The notes: generated by a model not told the origin, from the sequence alone. DNA of 64,000 nt from Pseudidiomarina marina (GCF_003987045.1 NZ_PIPZ01000001.1:930001-994000); one strand, 5' to 3'; shown: positions 10,042 to 19,676, counted from the stretch's first letter. Numbers and translations are program-made.

Positions 10042-13000
10042 CGTTCTAAAACCCTTTTGTGCAATGATTGAAGTGAATTCACACGCGCACGATCATCGGC
10101 GGTGTTAGCTTTCACTGTGGCAAACGCTGCATTTAATGTTGTGGTATACGTTACTTTATTCAAGAGCGCTTCGCGGCGAATATAAACCGAGTCTTCTATT
10201 GCCTGACGCCCTTCAACCGTATTAATAATGTAACTGTACTCGCCGTTCTTAATTGCATCAACAATATTCGGACGCCCCTCTTGTAGCTTGTTCACGACGG
10301 AACAGGCGATGCCATCGTCGTTCAGCAATTTTGCTGTACCGCGAGTTGCTTCGAGGTTAAAGCCTAAACCGATGAGTCCGCGCGCTAAATCAAACAAACG
10401 CGCTTTATCGCCGTCACGTACCGACAATAATGCCTTACCAGCTTTCGCTAAAGCTTCACCAGCTCCAAGATTCGCTTTAGCGTAGGCTTCTTCAAAGCTC
10501 TCGCCAACGCCCATAACTTCACCAGTCGAGCGCATTTCGGGTCCGCGAATTGGGTCGACACCTTGGAACTTCGCAAATGGAATCACCACTTCTTTCACTG
10601 AGTAATACGGTGGAATCACTTCTTCGGTGTAGCCTTGCTCAGCCAACGACTGACCGACCATAACGCGAGCCGCAATTTTAGCTAGCGGTAACCCAGTTGC
10701 TTTCGACACAAACGGTACTGTACGAGCAGCACGCGGATTCACCTCAATGAGGTAAATCTCGTCATCTTTAATGGCAAATTGAGCGTTCATCAGGCCGTTT
10801 ACGCCGAGTTCAAATGCTAACTTACTCATCTGCTCGCGTAACTCATCTTGAATCTTGTCACTTAATGAGTACGGCGGTAACGAACAGGCCGAGTCACCAG
10901 AGTGAACACCCGCTTGTTCAATGTGCTGCATTATACCGCCAATGAGCACATCTTTGCCGTCACAAATCGCATCAACGTCTACTTCAATCGCGTTATCTAA
11001 GAAACGATCGAGTAATACTGGTGCTGAATTCGAAACTTTTACAGCATCAGTCAAATAACGTAATAAGTCGCTCTCGTCATAGACAATTTCCATTGCACGA
11101 CCGCCTAGCACGTATGACGGACGCACAACTAACGGATAGCCAATACGTTCAGCTTCACGTAACGCTTCATCAACTTTAGTAACTGTCGCATTTTCTGGTT
11201 GTTTTAAACCTAAACGGCGTACGGCACTTTGGAAGCGTTCACGGTCTTCTGCGCGGTCAATTGCATCCGGCGACGTACCAATGATTGGCACCCCATTCGC
11301 TTCAAGTTCACGCGCTAATTTCAATGGCGTTTGGCCGCCGTACTGAACAATCACACCTTTTGGTTTTTCGACGCGCACAATTTCCAACACGTCTTCCAGA
11401 GTAATTGGTTCAAAATACAAACGGTCCGACGTATCGTAATCGGTTGAAACGGTTTCAGGGTTACAGTTCACCATAATTGTTTCGTAACCGTCTTCACGCA
11501 ACGCTAGGGCTGCGTGCACGCAACAGTAGTCAAACTCAATACCTTGGCCGATACGGTTTGGACCACCACCGATAACCATGATTTTGTCTTTATCGCTTGG
11601 CGCAGCCTCACACTCTTCGTCATACGTTGAGTACATATACGCCGTGTCTGAGCGAAATTCTGCCGCGCAAGTATCCACGCGCTTATAAACCGGGTGAATC
11701 CCCAGTTCATTACGACGCCGACGAACTTCTGTTTCGGCCACGTCGAGTAAGTCCGCGATGCGCTTGTCAGCGAAGCCTTTACGCTTCAATAAACGTAAGG
11801 CATGAGCATCTAAGCCCGCCATGCCGAGCTTTTGTACTTCTTCTTCAAGCAGCACAATCTCTTCAATCTGAATGAGATACCATTCATCAATGCGCGTCAG
11901 CTCAAATACTTCATGAACCGTCATGCCTAAGCGAAATGCATCGGCAATATAGAAAATACGTTCGGCACCTGGTTCTTTCAGCTCACGAATCACTTTTCCG
12001 CGGGCTTCAGGGTCGTTAATGTCGACCATCGGGTCGAACCCTGATACGCCGATCTCCAAACCACGCAGCGCTTTTTGCAATGATTCTTGCTGGTTACGAC
12101 CAATGGCCATCACTTCACCCACCGATTTCATTTGGGTGGTTAGGCGGTCATTACAGCCTGCAAATTTCTCGAAATTGAAGCGAGGGATTTTGGTAACAAC
12201 ATAATCTAGCGCAGGTTCAAACGAAGCTGGCGTCACACCACCCGTGATTTCATTTTCAAGTTCATCAAGGGTATAACCAACAGCCAATTTCGCTGCAACT
12301 TTCGCAATTGGAAAGCCAGTAGCTTTCGACGCCAACGCTGAAGAGCGTGACACACGCGGGTTCATCTCAATCACGACCATACGACCAGTATCAGGACAAA
12401 CACCAAACTGAACGTTTGAACCACCGGTTTCAACACCAATTTCACGCAATACAGCCATCGCTGCGTCACGCATCAACTGGTATTCTTTGTCGGTTAAGGT
12501 TTGTGATGGTGCGACGGTGATGGAGTCACCGGTATGAATGCCCATGGCGTCAAAGTTTTCAATGGCACATACGATAATGCAGTTGTCTGCACGGTCACGT
12601 ACCACTTCCATTTCGTATTCTTTCCAACCAATTAATGATTGGTCAATGAGCAATTCTTTGGTCGGTGATAAATCTAAACCGCGACGGCAAATTTCTTCAA
12701 ACTCTTCACGGTTATAGGCGATACCGCCGCCGCTGCCACCCATGGTGAAACTTGGACGAATAATCAATGGGAAGCCGAACTCTTCTTGAATCTCAAAGGC
12801 TTCTTGTAAATTGTGCGCAACTTTCGCGTTTGGCGTTTCAAGACCGATCGATTTCATCGCCTTGTCGAAGCGGTCGCGATCTTCCGCTTTATCGATGGCA
12901 TCCGCATTAGCGCCAATCATTTCGACGCCATATTTTTCCAATACGCCGTGCTTATCAAGTTCTAGTGCACAGTTAAGCGCTGTTTGACCACCCATGGTTG

Positions 13001-13262
13001 GTAACACGGCGTCAGGGCGCTCAACCTCAATAATTTTCGCAACCACTTCCCAGTGAATCGGCTCAATGTAAGTCACATCAGCCATCTCAGGGTCGGTCAT
13101 GATGGTAGCTGGATTCGAGTTCACCAAAATTACCCGGTAACCTTCCTCACGTAGCGCTTTACAGGCTTGAGCACCAGAGTAGTCGAACTCGCAGGCTTGG
13201 CCGATTACAATCGGACCAGCACCAAGAATTAGAATGCTTTTAATGTCGGTACGTTTTGGCAT
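10038..13262 (-). CDS. carB: Carbamoyl-phosphate synthase large subunit
   Basis: It makes carbamoyl phosphate from bicarbonate, ammonia (delivered by CarA) and 2 ATP, for pyrimidine and arginine synthesis. The 1074-residue product matches the usual length. Two duplicated ATP-grasp halves are seen, starting at about residues 1 and 550 (the second at [15 protein letters not shown]). Each has the GGQTALN or GGQTPLK turn and an IEMNPR or IEVNPR metal site. A C-terminal MGS-like allosteric domain follows ([13 protein letters not shown]). It lies 2 bp after carA and overlaps greA by 4 nt. Confidence 0.98.
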   Translation of the reverse strand: MPKRTDIKSILILGAGPIVIGQACEFDYSGAQACKALREEGYRVILVNSNPATIMTDPEMADVTYIEPIHWEVVAKIIEVERPDAVLPTMGGQTALNCALELDKHGVLEKYGVEMIGANADAIDKAEDRDRFDKAMKSIGLETPNAKVAHNLQEAFEIQEEFGFPLIIRPSFTMGGSGGGIAYNREEFEEICRRGLDLSPTKELLIDQSLIGWKEYEMEVVRDRADNCIIVCAIENFDAMGIHTGDSITVAPSQTLTDKEYQLMRDAAMAVLREIGVETGGSNVQFGVCPDTGRMVVIEMNPRVSRSSALASKATGFPIAKVAAKLAVGYTLDELENEITGGVTPASFEPALDYVVTKIPRFNFEKFAGCNDRLTTQMKSVGEVMAIGRNQQESLQKALRGLEIGVSGFDPMVDINDPEARGKVIRELKEPGAERIFYIADAFRLGMTVHEVFELTRIDEWYLIQIEEIVLLEEEVQKLGMAGLDAHALRLLKRKGFADKRIADLLDVAETEVRRRRNELGIHPVYKRVDTCAAEFRSDTAYMYSTYDEECEAAPSDKDKIMVIGGGPNRIGQGIEFDYCCVHAALALREDGYETIMVNCNPETVSTDYDTSDRLYFEPITLEDVLEIVRVEKPKGVIVQYGGQTPLKLARELEANGVPIIGTSPDAIDRAEDRERFQSAVRRLGLKQPENATVTKVDEALREAERIGYPLVVRPSYVLGGRAMEIVYDESDLLRYLTDAVKVSNSAPVLLDRFLDNAIEVDVDAICDGKDVLIGGIMQHIEQAGVHSGDSACSLPPYSLSDKIQDELREQMSKLAFELGVNGLMNAQFAIKDDEIYLIEVNPRAARTVPFVSKATGLPLAKIAARVMVGQSLAEQGYTEEVIPPYYSVKEVVIPFAKFQGVDPIRGPEMRSTGEVMGVGESFEEAYAKANLGAGEALAKAGKALLSVRDGDKARLFDLARGLIGLGFNLEATRGTAKLLNDDGIACSVVNKLQEGRPNIVDAIKNGEYSYIINTVEGRQAIEDSVYIRREALLNKVTYTTTLNAAFATVKANTADDRARVNSLQSLHKRVLER

Positions 13263-13264
13263 AG

Positions 13265-14404
13265 TTACTGGCTCATCAATTCAATAAAGTGGTCAAATAA
13301 CGGGGCCGCATCATTCGGGCCAGGGCTCGCTTCTGGGTGTCCTTGAAAGCTAAATGCCTTCACATCCGTTCGCTCAATACCCTGTAAGGTACCGTCAAAT
13401 AGTGATTTATGGGTCGCCTTAAGATTATCAGGCAAGGTTGTTTCATCTACCGCAAAACCATGGTTTTGACTGGTAATCATGACGCGTCCGCTTGCCAAGT
13501 CTTGCACAGGATGGTTGGCACCATGGTGACCTAATTTCATTTTTACGGTTTGCGCACCGCTTGCTAAAGCCAGCAACTGGTGACCTAAACAAATACCGAA
13601 AATAGGTACTTGCGCTTCAATAATTTCCTGAATCGCTTGTATCGCGTAATCACACGGTTCGGGGTCGCCAGGGCCGTTCGACAAGAACACACCATCGGGC
13701 TTCATCGCTAGCACATCTTTTGCTGGTGTCTGTGCAGGGACCATTGTCACTTTACAGCCACGATCAGCGAGCAACCGCAGTATATTGCGCTTGCAGCCAT
13801 AATCGTAGGCAACCACGTGGAATTTCGGGTCCGTTAGCTCGCTAAAACCTTGACCGAGCTTCCAGCTTTTGCTGGTCCATTCAACTGGTGTGCGAATCGT
13901 GACTTCCTTCGCAAGGTCTAAGCCCTTTAAGCCTGGGAAGTTCTGCGCGAGTTCAAGCGCTTTTTCCACGTCAATTTCACCAGCCATGATGCAACCATTT
14001 TGCGCACCCTTTTCACGCAAAATGCGTGTCAGTTTGCGGGTATCAATGTCCGCAATACCCACAACGTTACGTTGACGCAGGTAATCTCCCAGTGACTGTT
14101 CACGACGGAAGTTACTCGCTTTCAACGACATTTCACGAATAATCAATCCTTTCGCCCACACGCGATTAGATTCTTCATCTTCGTGGTTTGTGCCGTAATT
14201 GCCAATGTGGGGATAAGTAAGGGTAACGATCTGTTCTGCGTAGGAGGGGTCGGTGAGAATTTCTTGGTAACCGGTCATGGCGGTGTTAAAAACAACTTCA
14301 CCAACTGCGGTACCGCCGGCGCCAATGGCCGTGCCGTGAAAAACAGTCCCATCGGCAAGTACCAAAATGGCTTTACTTGCTGAGTGGCTCGCTAGAATAC
14401 TCAA
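13265..14404 (-). CDS. carA: Carbamoyl-phosphate synthase small subunit (glutaminase)
   Basis: This subunit hydrolyses glutamine and channels ammonia to CarB. I start it at the TTG at 14404, which has a GGAGG ribosome site exactly 6 nt upstream and gives 379 residues, collinear with E. coli CarA. Extending the frame to an ATG at 14470 adds 22 non-conserved residues and would place the GGAGG inside the gene. The class I amidotransferase triad is visible: the nucleophilic cysteine in FGICLGHQ and the His/Glu in [10 protein letters not shown]. It is the first gene of carA-carB-greA, with its own promoter upstream. Confidence 0.95.
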   Translation of the reverse strand: MSILASHSASKAILVLADGTVFHGTAIGAGGTAVGEVVFNTAMTGYQEILTDPSYAEQIVTLTYPHIGNYGTNHEDEESNRVWAKGLIIREMSLKASNFRREQSLGDYLRQRNVVGIADIDTRKLTRILREKGAQNGCIMAGEIDVEKALELAQNFPGLKGLDLAKEVTIRTPVEWTSKSWKLGQGFSELTDPKFHVVAYDYGCKRNILRLLADRGCKVTMVPAQTPAKDVLAMKPDGVFLSNGPGDPEPCDYAIQAIQEIIEAQVPIFGICLGHQLLALASGAQTVKMKLGHHGANHPVQDLASGRVMITSQNHGFAVDETTLPDNLKATHKSLFDGTLQGIERTDVKAFSFQGHPEASPGPNDAAPLFDHFIELMSQ

Positions 14405-14572
14405 GGTTAACCTCCGTACATAAAAAAACGGGTGAATCAAAAAATGACTTCCCCGTTGATTACCTTGCACCAGCGTCGGATATTCAAAAATTGTGATTTA
14501 AAAATCGCATTTTTGAGTACCAGTGGAGTGCGCGTTTCAGCTTGCCCGAAATGTTACTGGCAAATTGACCGT

Positions 14573-14601
14573 ATTCTACAGAAAATCGGCCGTTTCGTAA
14601 A
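14573..14601 (-). promoter_or_regulatory. Sigma-70 promoter of carA-carB-greA
   Basis: On the minus strand a -35 TTTACG (14596-14601) is followed after 17 bp by a -10 TAGAAT (14573-14578) preceded by TG. The leader would be about 160 nt and contains a small GCGAT/ATCAC hairpin with a six-base loop. I saw no convincing ArgR or PyrR-type signal. The 243-bp gap between dapB and carA holds only this promoter and the leader. Confidence 0.65.
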
Positions 14602-14647
14602 CTGAAAATTGGTGATTTGTACAAAGACCTAGCACCAGCCTGTTCGA

Positions 14648-15451
14648 CTAGATTAATTGTTTCAAAAGTGTTTTTAATTGCAGCATATCAGCCATGCTAT
14701 ACAAGCCCGAAGGCTGATCTTTCAACCATTCTGCAGCTTGCACGGCACCACGTGCGAAAATTTGACGATTACTGACACGATGGGTTAATTCAATACGCTC
14801 GCCTGGATGCGCAAACAAAACCGTGTGCTCGCCAATAATATCAGCCGCACGCACCACTGAAAAACCGATAGAGCCAGGTTCCCGCACGCCATCGCCGCGC
14901 ACCCCAGCAGAGAGCTCTGATAAACGTTTACCACGTCCCGCTGCGGCGCTTTCACCAAGTACCACCGCAGTGCCCGATGGCGCATCACGCTTGGCACTGT
15001 GGTGAGCTTCAAAAATTTCAATATCGGTATCCGGCAAAGCCGCTGCCGTAAGTTGTACCAATTGTCGCAGCAAGGTAATTCCTACACTCGTGTTTGCCGC
15101 ATATAAAATTGGCATTGACTGCCCAGCTTGCGCCAATAACGAATGTTGCTGCTCGCTTAACCCTGTTGTACAAACAACAAGCGGAACGCGAAGCCGTTTG
15201 GCTAGCGCGATATTATTTTCTAGCGCTTGTGGTAGCGAGAAGTCGATAAAAACATCCACTTGCTCGGGCTTTACCTCTCCGGCATGCTGAAAACGCACGC
15301 CAGCTTCAGCTGCGTTGGGATAAATGGGCTCGCCGTAGCGGCTAGATTGGTCGCTGACAACCGCAGCTGTTACCGTTGCGTTGAGGCGTGATGCGTTGGC
15401 AATCACGGCTTGCCCCATCCGTCCGCTGGCACCTAGTATCCCTAGCTTCAT
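14648..15451 (-). CDS. dapB: 4-hydroxy-tetrahydrodipicolinate reductase
   Basis: DapB catalyses the NAD(P)H-dependent reduction step of diaminopimelate/lysine synthesis. The 267-residue product has the N-terminal Rossmann motif LGILGASGRMGQAVI. It also has the CTTGLS and AANTSVGI segments and the DAPB signature FEAHHSAKRDAPSGTA, with the catalytic His pair and Lys. It lies upstream of carA in the conserved order dnaJ-dapB-carAB. The 23-bp gap to the upstream symporter gene is made of repeat-family sequence. Confidence 0.97.
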   Translation of the reverse strand: MKLGILGASGRMGQAVIANASRLNATVTAAVVSDQSSRYGEPIYPNAAEAGVRFQHAGEVKPEQVDVFIDFSLPQALENNIALAKRLRVPLVVCTTGLSEQQHSLLAQAGQSMPILYAANTSVGITLLRQLVQLTAAALPDTDIEIFEAHHSAKRDAPSGTAVVLGESAAAGRGKRLSELSAGVRGDGVREPGSIGFSVVRAADIIGEHTVLFAHPGERIELTHRVSNRQIFARGAVQAAEWLKDQPSGLYSMADMLQLKTLLKQLI

Positions 15452-15458
15452 AATTCCT

Positions 15459-15495
15459 CGTTAATCGTTATTCGTTAATCGTTATTGGTTATTTG
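15459..15495. repeat. Half copy of the CGTTATT-heptamer repeat, overlapping the symporter 3' end
   Basis: It is about five degenerate heptamers (CGTTAAT/CGTTATT/GGTTATT) matching one arm of the full elements downstream. It spans the stop codon at 15475-15477 and encodes the last residues (QQITNND) of the symporter. The core and the second arm are absent. Confidence 0.75.
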
Positions 15496-16716
15496 TTGAG
15501 CGTTGCTTGATGATGGCTGTGCTTGCTGATTGCTTCTACCGAGAACGACAGATACAGCCATGTCGCCGGTCACGTTTGTTGCGGTTCGCGCCATATCGAT
15601 AATGCGATCAATCGCAGCAATGAACGCAATACCCTCCAGCGGTAATCCGATAGCGTTCAGCGTCACTGTTAACATAACCATCGCCGTTCCAGGTACGCCT
15701 GCCGTACCCACTGACGCTAACGTAGCTGTCAACGTAATCAACATGTAGTCTGCCCAGTCTAGCGGAATACCGTAAATTTGTGCAATAAAGATAGAGGCAA
15801 TCGCTGGGTATATCCCACCACAACCGTCCATATTAATGGTTGCACCTAGGGGCAGTACAAAGCTAGCGTACTCTTTCTGAACACCCAATTTTTCCGTAAT
15901 CGCTTGGTGCGCCGCCGGAATTGTGCCGAAACTACTGCAGGTTGTAAAAGCGACCAATTGCGCTGAGAACACCGATTTAAAGAAAAACCAAGGCGACATA
16001 CCGGCTAAACGAACCATGGTGCCATACACCAATACAATATGCAGAATACATGCCAGATAAATCGCACCAATAAACGCCGCCAACGGCGTCAAGCTTGCTA
16101 ATCCATAGTGCCCGACAACCCAAGCCATCAAGCCCAACACGCCGAACGGCGTCAGTTCAAGCACCATCTTGGTAATGCGATACATCACCTGAGCGCCAGC
16201 CTTCATGACATCGCCAAACGGCTTCGCTGCGTCGCCCAACTGATTAATTGCTACACCTACAAGAGCCGCGAATACCACAATCTGAATGACATTACCTTCA
16301 GCCAATGCCGCAATTGGATTGGTCGGAATAAAATTTAAAAATACGTCAATGGGCCCTGGCACATCTTTAGGCTGGTAATTACTGTCAGCAACCAAATCAG
16401 GCGATGGGGTAATGTCTAACAGTTGCGCAACAGATAATCCAATTAAACTGGCTATGACCGCCGTCAGCAGAAACAAACCAATGGTCTGCACACCGATTTT
16501 GCCAGCCTTTTCGCCGCTACCAAGCTGCAAAATAGCACTCACAATGGCGAAGAAAATTAACGGCGCCACCAACATTTTCAGCGCGTTGATAAACAACGTG
16601 CCTAGCGGACGCAGTGCTTGCGCGGCTTCAGGCTGCGCCACACCAATGATTACACCTAGCGCAAAAGCACCAAGTACACGCTGCCAAAATGGAATTGCAA
16701 ACCAAGCCTTAAACAT
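15475..16716 (-). CDS. Dicarboxylate/amino acid:cation symporter (DAACS family)
   Basis: This is a 413-residue integral membrane carrier of the glutamate/aspartate/C4-dicarboxylate symporter family (GltP/DctA-like). Several hydrophobic helices are visible. The substrate- and ion-binding C-terminal core has the serine-rich loop TTCSSFGTIPA, the NMDGCGGIYPAIA motif of helix TM7, and GTAGVPGTA in the re-entrant hairpin region. The exact substrate cannot be assigned. It is the first of three genes inserted between dapB and dnaJ. Its last codons and stop fall within a half copy of the local repeat, so the tail may have been rewritten by that element. Confidence 0.92.
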   Translation of the reverse strand: MFKAWFAIPFWQRVLGAFALGVIIGVAQPEAAQALRPLGTLFINALKMLVAPLIFFAIVSAILQLGSGEKAGKIGVQTIGLFLLTAVIASLIGLSVAQLLDITPSPDLVADSNYQPKDVPGPIDVFLNFIPTNPIAALAEGNVIQIVVFAALVGVAINQLGDAAKPFGDVMKAGAQVMYRITKMVLELTPFGVLGLMAWVVGHYGLASLTPLAAFIGAIYLACILHIVLVYGTMVRLAGMSPWFFFKSVFSAQLVAFTTCSSFGTIPAAHQAITEKLGVQKEYASFVLPLGATINMDGCGGIYPAIASIFIAQIYGIPLDWADYMLITLTATLASVGTAGVPGTAMVMLTVTLNAIGLPLEGIAFIAAIDRIIDMARTATNVTGDMAVSVVLGRSNQQAQPSSSNAQQITNND

Positions 16717-16730
16717 AACACCTCTTTAAG

Positions 16731-16901
16731 AACGTTATTCGTTATTCGCTATTCGTTGTTCGTTATTGGTTATTGGTTATTCGTGGTTTTGTCACGGTCT
16801 TTAGCTCCGTTCAAAGTTATCACTAGGCTTTGTGCGGAAACCTGACCAACCAGTTGCGCGATCTCACGAATAACCAATAACGAACAACGAATAACGCTTT
16901 T
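16731..16901 (+). repeat. Palindromic heptamer repeat element, copy A
   Basis: It is a 170-bp element. The left arm (16733-16785) is made of CGTTATT/CGTTGTT/GGTTATT heptamers, the core is about 78 bp, and the right arm (about 16865-16900) is the inverted complement of the left. It lies between the symporter start and the gdx promoter. Copy B is an inverted, nearly identical copy, with 3 mismatches across the core by eye. It contains no ORF. Confidence 0.88.
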
Positions 16902-16944
16902 GCGCTGTATTGTACTAACGCTGGCTGGCGTGCTTTAGTTCATT

Positions 16945-16974
16945 TTGGACTGACTTATAACCGAGTGATAGAAT
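16945..16974 (+). promoter_or_regulatory. Sigma-70 promoter of gdx
   Basis: A -35 TTGGAC (16945-16950) and a -10 TAGAAT (16969-16974) are separated by 18 bp. The predicted start, near 16981, is exactly where the riboswitch hairpins begin, which supports both calls. Confidence 0.6.
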
Positions 16975-16981
16975 TCTCAGC

Positions 16982-17069
16982 AGAGGACGACCTCTCCCAA
17001 TCTGGGCCCACTCGAATTATCTAAGGGATAACTGACCAGGACGACCTGGCGCTGGAAAACAGGAGCGCC
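16982..17069 (+). ncRNA. Guanidine-II (mini-ykkC) riboswitch
   Basis: Two small hairpins with identical ACGA tetraloops are visible. Hairpin 1 is AGAGG-ACGA-CCTCT (16982-16995) and hairpin 2 is CCAGG-ACGA-CCTGG (17036-17049), with a 40-nt linker. This is the hallmark of the mini-ykkC/guanidine-II class, which controls guanidinium exporters. The 3' side of hairpin 2 shares its last GG with a competing GGCGC/GCGCC stem (17048-17052 with 17065-17069) that encloses the AGGAG ribosome site (17061-17065). Guanidine binding would therefore free the ribosome site. The mechanism is inferred; the class assignment is strong. Confidence 0.92.
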
Positions 17070-17071
17070 CT

Positions 17072-17386
17072 ATGGCTTGGCTCTATCTTTTTACTGCAGG
17101 TGTTTTTGAAATTATTTGGGCGTTTGCAATGAAGCAATCATTTGGCTTTACTCGCCCCTTCGCTACCACCATCACAATTATTGCGATGCTCATTAGCTTC
17201 TGGCTACTTGCCGTAGCCATGCGCACTATTCCGCTCGGAACGGCCTACACAATTTGGACAGGAATTGGAGCGGTAGGCGCTTTTGCAGTAGGAATTTGGT
17301 TTCTCGGCGAACCTGTCACGCCCCTGAGGCTGTTAGCTGCCGCATTGATTGTCGCAGGCTTAATTCTAATGAAACTCGCCAGCTAA
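17072..17386 (+). CDS. gdx: Guanidinium exporter Gdx (SugE-type SMR protein)
   Basis: This is a small multidrug resistance family proton antiporter of 104 residues with four transmembrane helices. The essential membrane glutamate (about residue 13) lies in GVFEIIWAFAMKQS. Helix 2-3 features GTAYTIWTGIGAVGA and the GEPVTPLRL loop are typical of the SugE/Gdx subgroup rather than EmrE. The upstream guanidine-II riboswitch makes guanidinium export the specific function. It is a single-gene unit lying between two inverted copies of a repeat element (A and B) and may have arrived as a cassette. It was formerly named sugE. Confidence 0.95.
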   Translation: MAWLYLFTAGVFEIIWAFAMKQSFGFTRPFATTITIIAMLISFWLLAVAMRTIPLGTAYTIWTGIGAVGAFAVGIWFLGEPVTPLRLLAAALIVAGLILMKLAS

Positions 17387-17392
17387 AAATGC

Positions 17393-17544
17393 AAAAGCGT
17401 TGTTCGTTATTCGTTATTGGTTATTCGTGAGATCGAGCAACTGGTTGGTCAGGTTTCCGCACAAAGCCTAGTGATAACTTTGAACGAAGCTAAAGAGCGT
17501 GACAAAACCCCGAATAACGAGTAACGAACAACGAATAACGCTTT
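17393..17544 (-). repeat. Palindromic heptamer repeat element, copy B (inverted relative to A)
   Basis: The reverse complement reproduces copy A, with terminal heptamer arms and a core that differs by about 3 of 78 positions. It begins 6 bp after the gdx stop and ends 4 bp before the stop of the converging protease gene. The long palindromic arms could also act as a terminator for both genes. Confidence 0.88.
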
Positions 17545-17548
17545 ACTT

Positions 17549-18361
17549 TTAAAGGGTGCAGAGCGGTTTGCGGCGCTGTGATGCTGCCTGCTGATAAAGC
17601 TCCTGAACCTTAGGCGCATACGCCTCTAATGCCTGAATACGAGACTGTGGTGAAGGATGCGTTGAGAGAAATTCAGGCGTATTAGCACCGCCAATTTTGG
17701 CCATATTCCGCCACAAATTAGCAGCTTCGGCTGGGTTGTAACCGGCCGCTGCCATATAATCCATACCTAACTGATCTGATTCACTTTCGTGAACACGTGA
17801 GTACGGCAACAAAACGCCAACTTGCGCACCAATACCGAGCGCAGCCATTGCCAATGCCGCGGTTTCGCTATCAAGATTTTCAGAAACCAAGACGGAACCG
17901 ACCTGTAAACCTAGGCCAACGGCAAACTGATTCGACATCCGCTCATTCCCGTGGTCAGCGATGACGTGGGCAATTTCATGACCAATAACCGCCGCCAACT
18001 GATGCCGATTTTCAGCTATTTTTAAAAGCCCTGAATACACCCCGATATTTTCGCCGGGTAGCGCAAACGCGTTTACCTGCTCACTATCGAATACAGTAAC
18101 GTCCCACTGTCTGTCCCGCCAAGGACTTGGCAAAACTGCAATCAAATCATCAGTGATACAACGCACGTAAGCATTCGTGCGTGCATCGGTACTAATTTTT
18201 TCTTTCGCTTTTAATTGGGCGTAGCTATCGTCACCCAAAGAGGCTAATTGACCACTGGAAAATAGCATCAACTGACTACGCCCAGTCGGCGACTCAGTGC
18301 ATCCGCTTAGTATTAGGCTGCTCGCTAAGGCGGCAATACCGATTTTCATCCAATGACCCAT
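17549..18361 (-). CDS. M48-family zinc metalloprotease, lipoprotein (LoiP/YggG-like)
   Basis: The 270-residue product has a lipoprotein signal peptide with lipobox LSGC (Cys about residue 21). It also has the zinc-binding HEIAH motif (GHEIAHVIADHGNERMS) and a downstream glutamate in ESESDQLGMDYMAAAGYNP. These define an M48 peptidase anchored in the periplasm, probably at the outer membrane, and acting in envelope protein quality control. The conserved STHPSPQSRIQAL motif follows. It is flanked by repeat copies B (downstream) and C (upstream). The family is confident, while identity with LoiP itself is inferred. Confidence 0.9.
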   Translation of the reverse strand: MGHWMKIGIAALASSLILSGCTESPTGRSQLMLFSSGQLASLGDDSYAQLKAKEKISTDARTNAYVRCITDDLIAVLPSPWRDRQWDVTVFDSEQVNAFALPGENIGVYSGLLKIAENRHQLAAVIGHEIAHVIADHGNERMSNQFAVGLGLQVGSVLVSENLDSETAALAMAALGIGAQVGVLLPYSRVHESESDQLGMDYMAAAGYNPAEAANLWRNMAKIGGANTPEFLSTHPSPQSRIQALEAYAPKVQELYQQAASQRRKPLCTL

Positions 18362-18383
18362 AACCCCTCCTAAATGCGTTTCT

Positions 18384-18532
18384 CGTTATTCGTTATTCGT
18401 TATTCGTTATTCGTGGGTTTTTCACGCTCTTAAGCGAATTTCCAAATTATCGCTTTGTTCTGTGCGGAGACTTAAACCAATCGGTTACCCGATCTCACGA
18501 ATAACCAATAACGAACAACGAATAACGCTTTT
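18384..18532 (+). repeat. Palindromic heptamer repeat element, copy C
   Basis: It has the same orientation and layout as copy A, with a left arm of four near-perfect CGTTATT units, a core, and an inverted right arm ending in GCTTTT. The core has diverged clearly from A and B but keeps blocks such as CTGTGCGGA and CGATCTCACG. It lies between the M48 gene and the dnaJ stop codon. Confidence 0.85.
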
Positions 18533-18536
18533 CATT

Positions 18537-19676
18537 CTATCCGCGAAGGTCGTCGAAGAATTTGCGGACACCATCAAAGAAGCCCTTTTCTTTCGGCCGA
18601 TACTTGCCCGCCTCTTCGCCTGTGCCCATCGATTCTTCAAGTTCACGCAATAAGTCGCGTTGTTGCTCCGATAAATTTACCGGCGTTTCAATCACTACTT
18701 TGCAAATCAAATCGCCTACCGCGCCTGTGCGAACTGATTTCACACCTTTGCCACGCAAACGGAACAACTTACCAGTTTGTGTCTCGGCAGGAACTTTCAG
18801 TTTCACTTTACCTTCAAGAGTTGGTACTTCGATGTCTCCACCCAAAGCGGCGCGAGTGAAACTAAGTGGTACTTCACAGTATAGATTATTTCCATCACGT
18901 GCAAAGATTGGGTGCTCACGCACATGCACTTGCACATACAAATCGCCAGCCGGCGCGCCCATCTCACCGGCTTCACCTTCGCCACTTAAGCGAATTCTGT
19001 CGCCTGTATCAACGCCTGCTGGAATCTTAACTGATAGGGTTTTGGTGCGCTCAACCCGCCCTTCACCGTGACACGTGCGGCAAGGGTCTTTGATTACTTT
19101 GCCGCGACCTCGACAGTGTGGACATGGCTGTTGTACCGCAAAAAAGCCCTGACGCATTTGAATCTGACCTGAACCATGACAATGGCTACAAGTTTCAGCT
19201 CCGCTACCCGCTTTAGCACCACTACCATCACAGTCTTCACAAGTGCTTAATTTTGGTATTTTCAACTCAACTTCTTTGCCACGAACCGCTTCTTCTAAGC
19301 TAAGTTCGAGGTTGTAGCGTAAATCGGCGCCACGTTGCGCTTGCGCTCGCCCCCGACGGCCGCCACCACCAAAAATATCACCGAACACATCACCAAAAAT
19401 ATCTGCAAAATCAGCGGCGCCTGCACCACCACCAAAACCACCTTGTCCTTGCTCAAATGCAGCATGACCATATTGATCGTAAGCCGCACGTTTTTGCGGA
19501 TCTGATAATACTTCGTACGCCGCACGCACCTCTTTGAATTTCATCTCGAGGTCTTTATCGCCTTTGGTACGGTCAGGATGGTACTTCATCGCCAACTTTT
19601 TGTAGGCTTTTTTGATGTCGCGTTCACTGGCATCTTTGCTGACACCCAGCACTTCATAAAAATCTGGTTTCGACAT
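18537..19676 (-). CDS. dnaJ: Co-chaperone DnaJ (Hsp40)
   Basis: DnaJ delivers unfolded clients to DnaK and stimulates its ATPase. The 379-residue product has an N-terminal J domain with the HPD motif (KYHPDRT, about 33-35) and a Gly/Phe-rich linker (about 70-110). A zinc-finger region with four CxxCxGxG-type repeats (about 148-210) and the C-terminal substrate-binding domain follow. It lies after dnaK, with a long stem-loop in the gap. Copy C of the repeat begins 5 bp after its stop. Confidence 0.98.
   Translation of the reverse strand: MSKPDFYEVLGVSKDASERDIKKAYKKLAMKYHPDRTKGDKDLEMKFKEVRAAYEVLSDPQKRAAYDQYGHAAFEQGQGGFGGGAGAADFADIFGDVFGDIFGGGGRRGRAQAQRGADLRYNLELSLEEAVRGKEVELKIPKLSTCEDCDGSGAKAGSGAETCSHCHGSGQIQMRQGFFAVQQPCPHCRGRGKVIKDPCRTCHGEGRVERTKTLSVKIPAGVDTGDRIRLSGEGEAGEMGAPAGDLYVQVHVREHPIFARDGNNLYCEVPLSFTRAALGGDIEVPTLEGKVKLKVPAETQTGKLFRLRGKGVKSVRTGAVGDLICKVVIETPVNLSEQQRDLLRELEESMGTGEEAGKYRPKEKGFFDGVRKFFDDLRG

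Noticed and set aside
14405-14470. 22-residue N-terminal extension of carA
   Set aside because: It contains the GGAGG ribosome site of the TTG start and has no similarity to CarA N termini.
14471-14540. ArgR or PyrR-type control signal in the carA leader
   Set aside because: AT-rich stretches resemble half of an ArgR box, but no paired boxes or clear attenuator with a T-run were found.
16731-18532. CRISPR array suspected from the short repeats
   Set aside because: The units are 7-bp heptamers without spacers, the arms are palindromic, and no cas genes are nearby.
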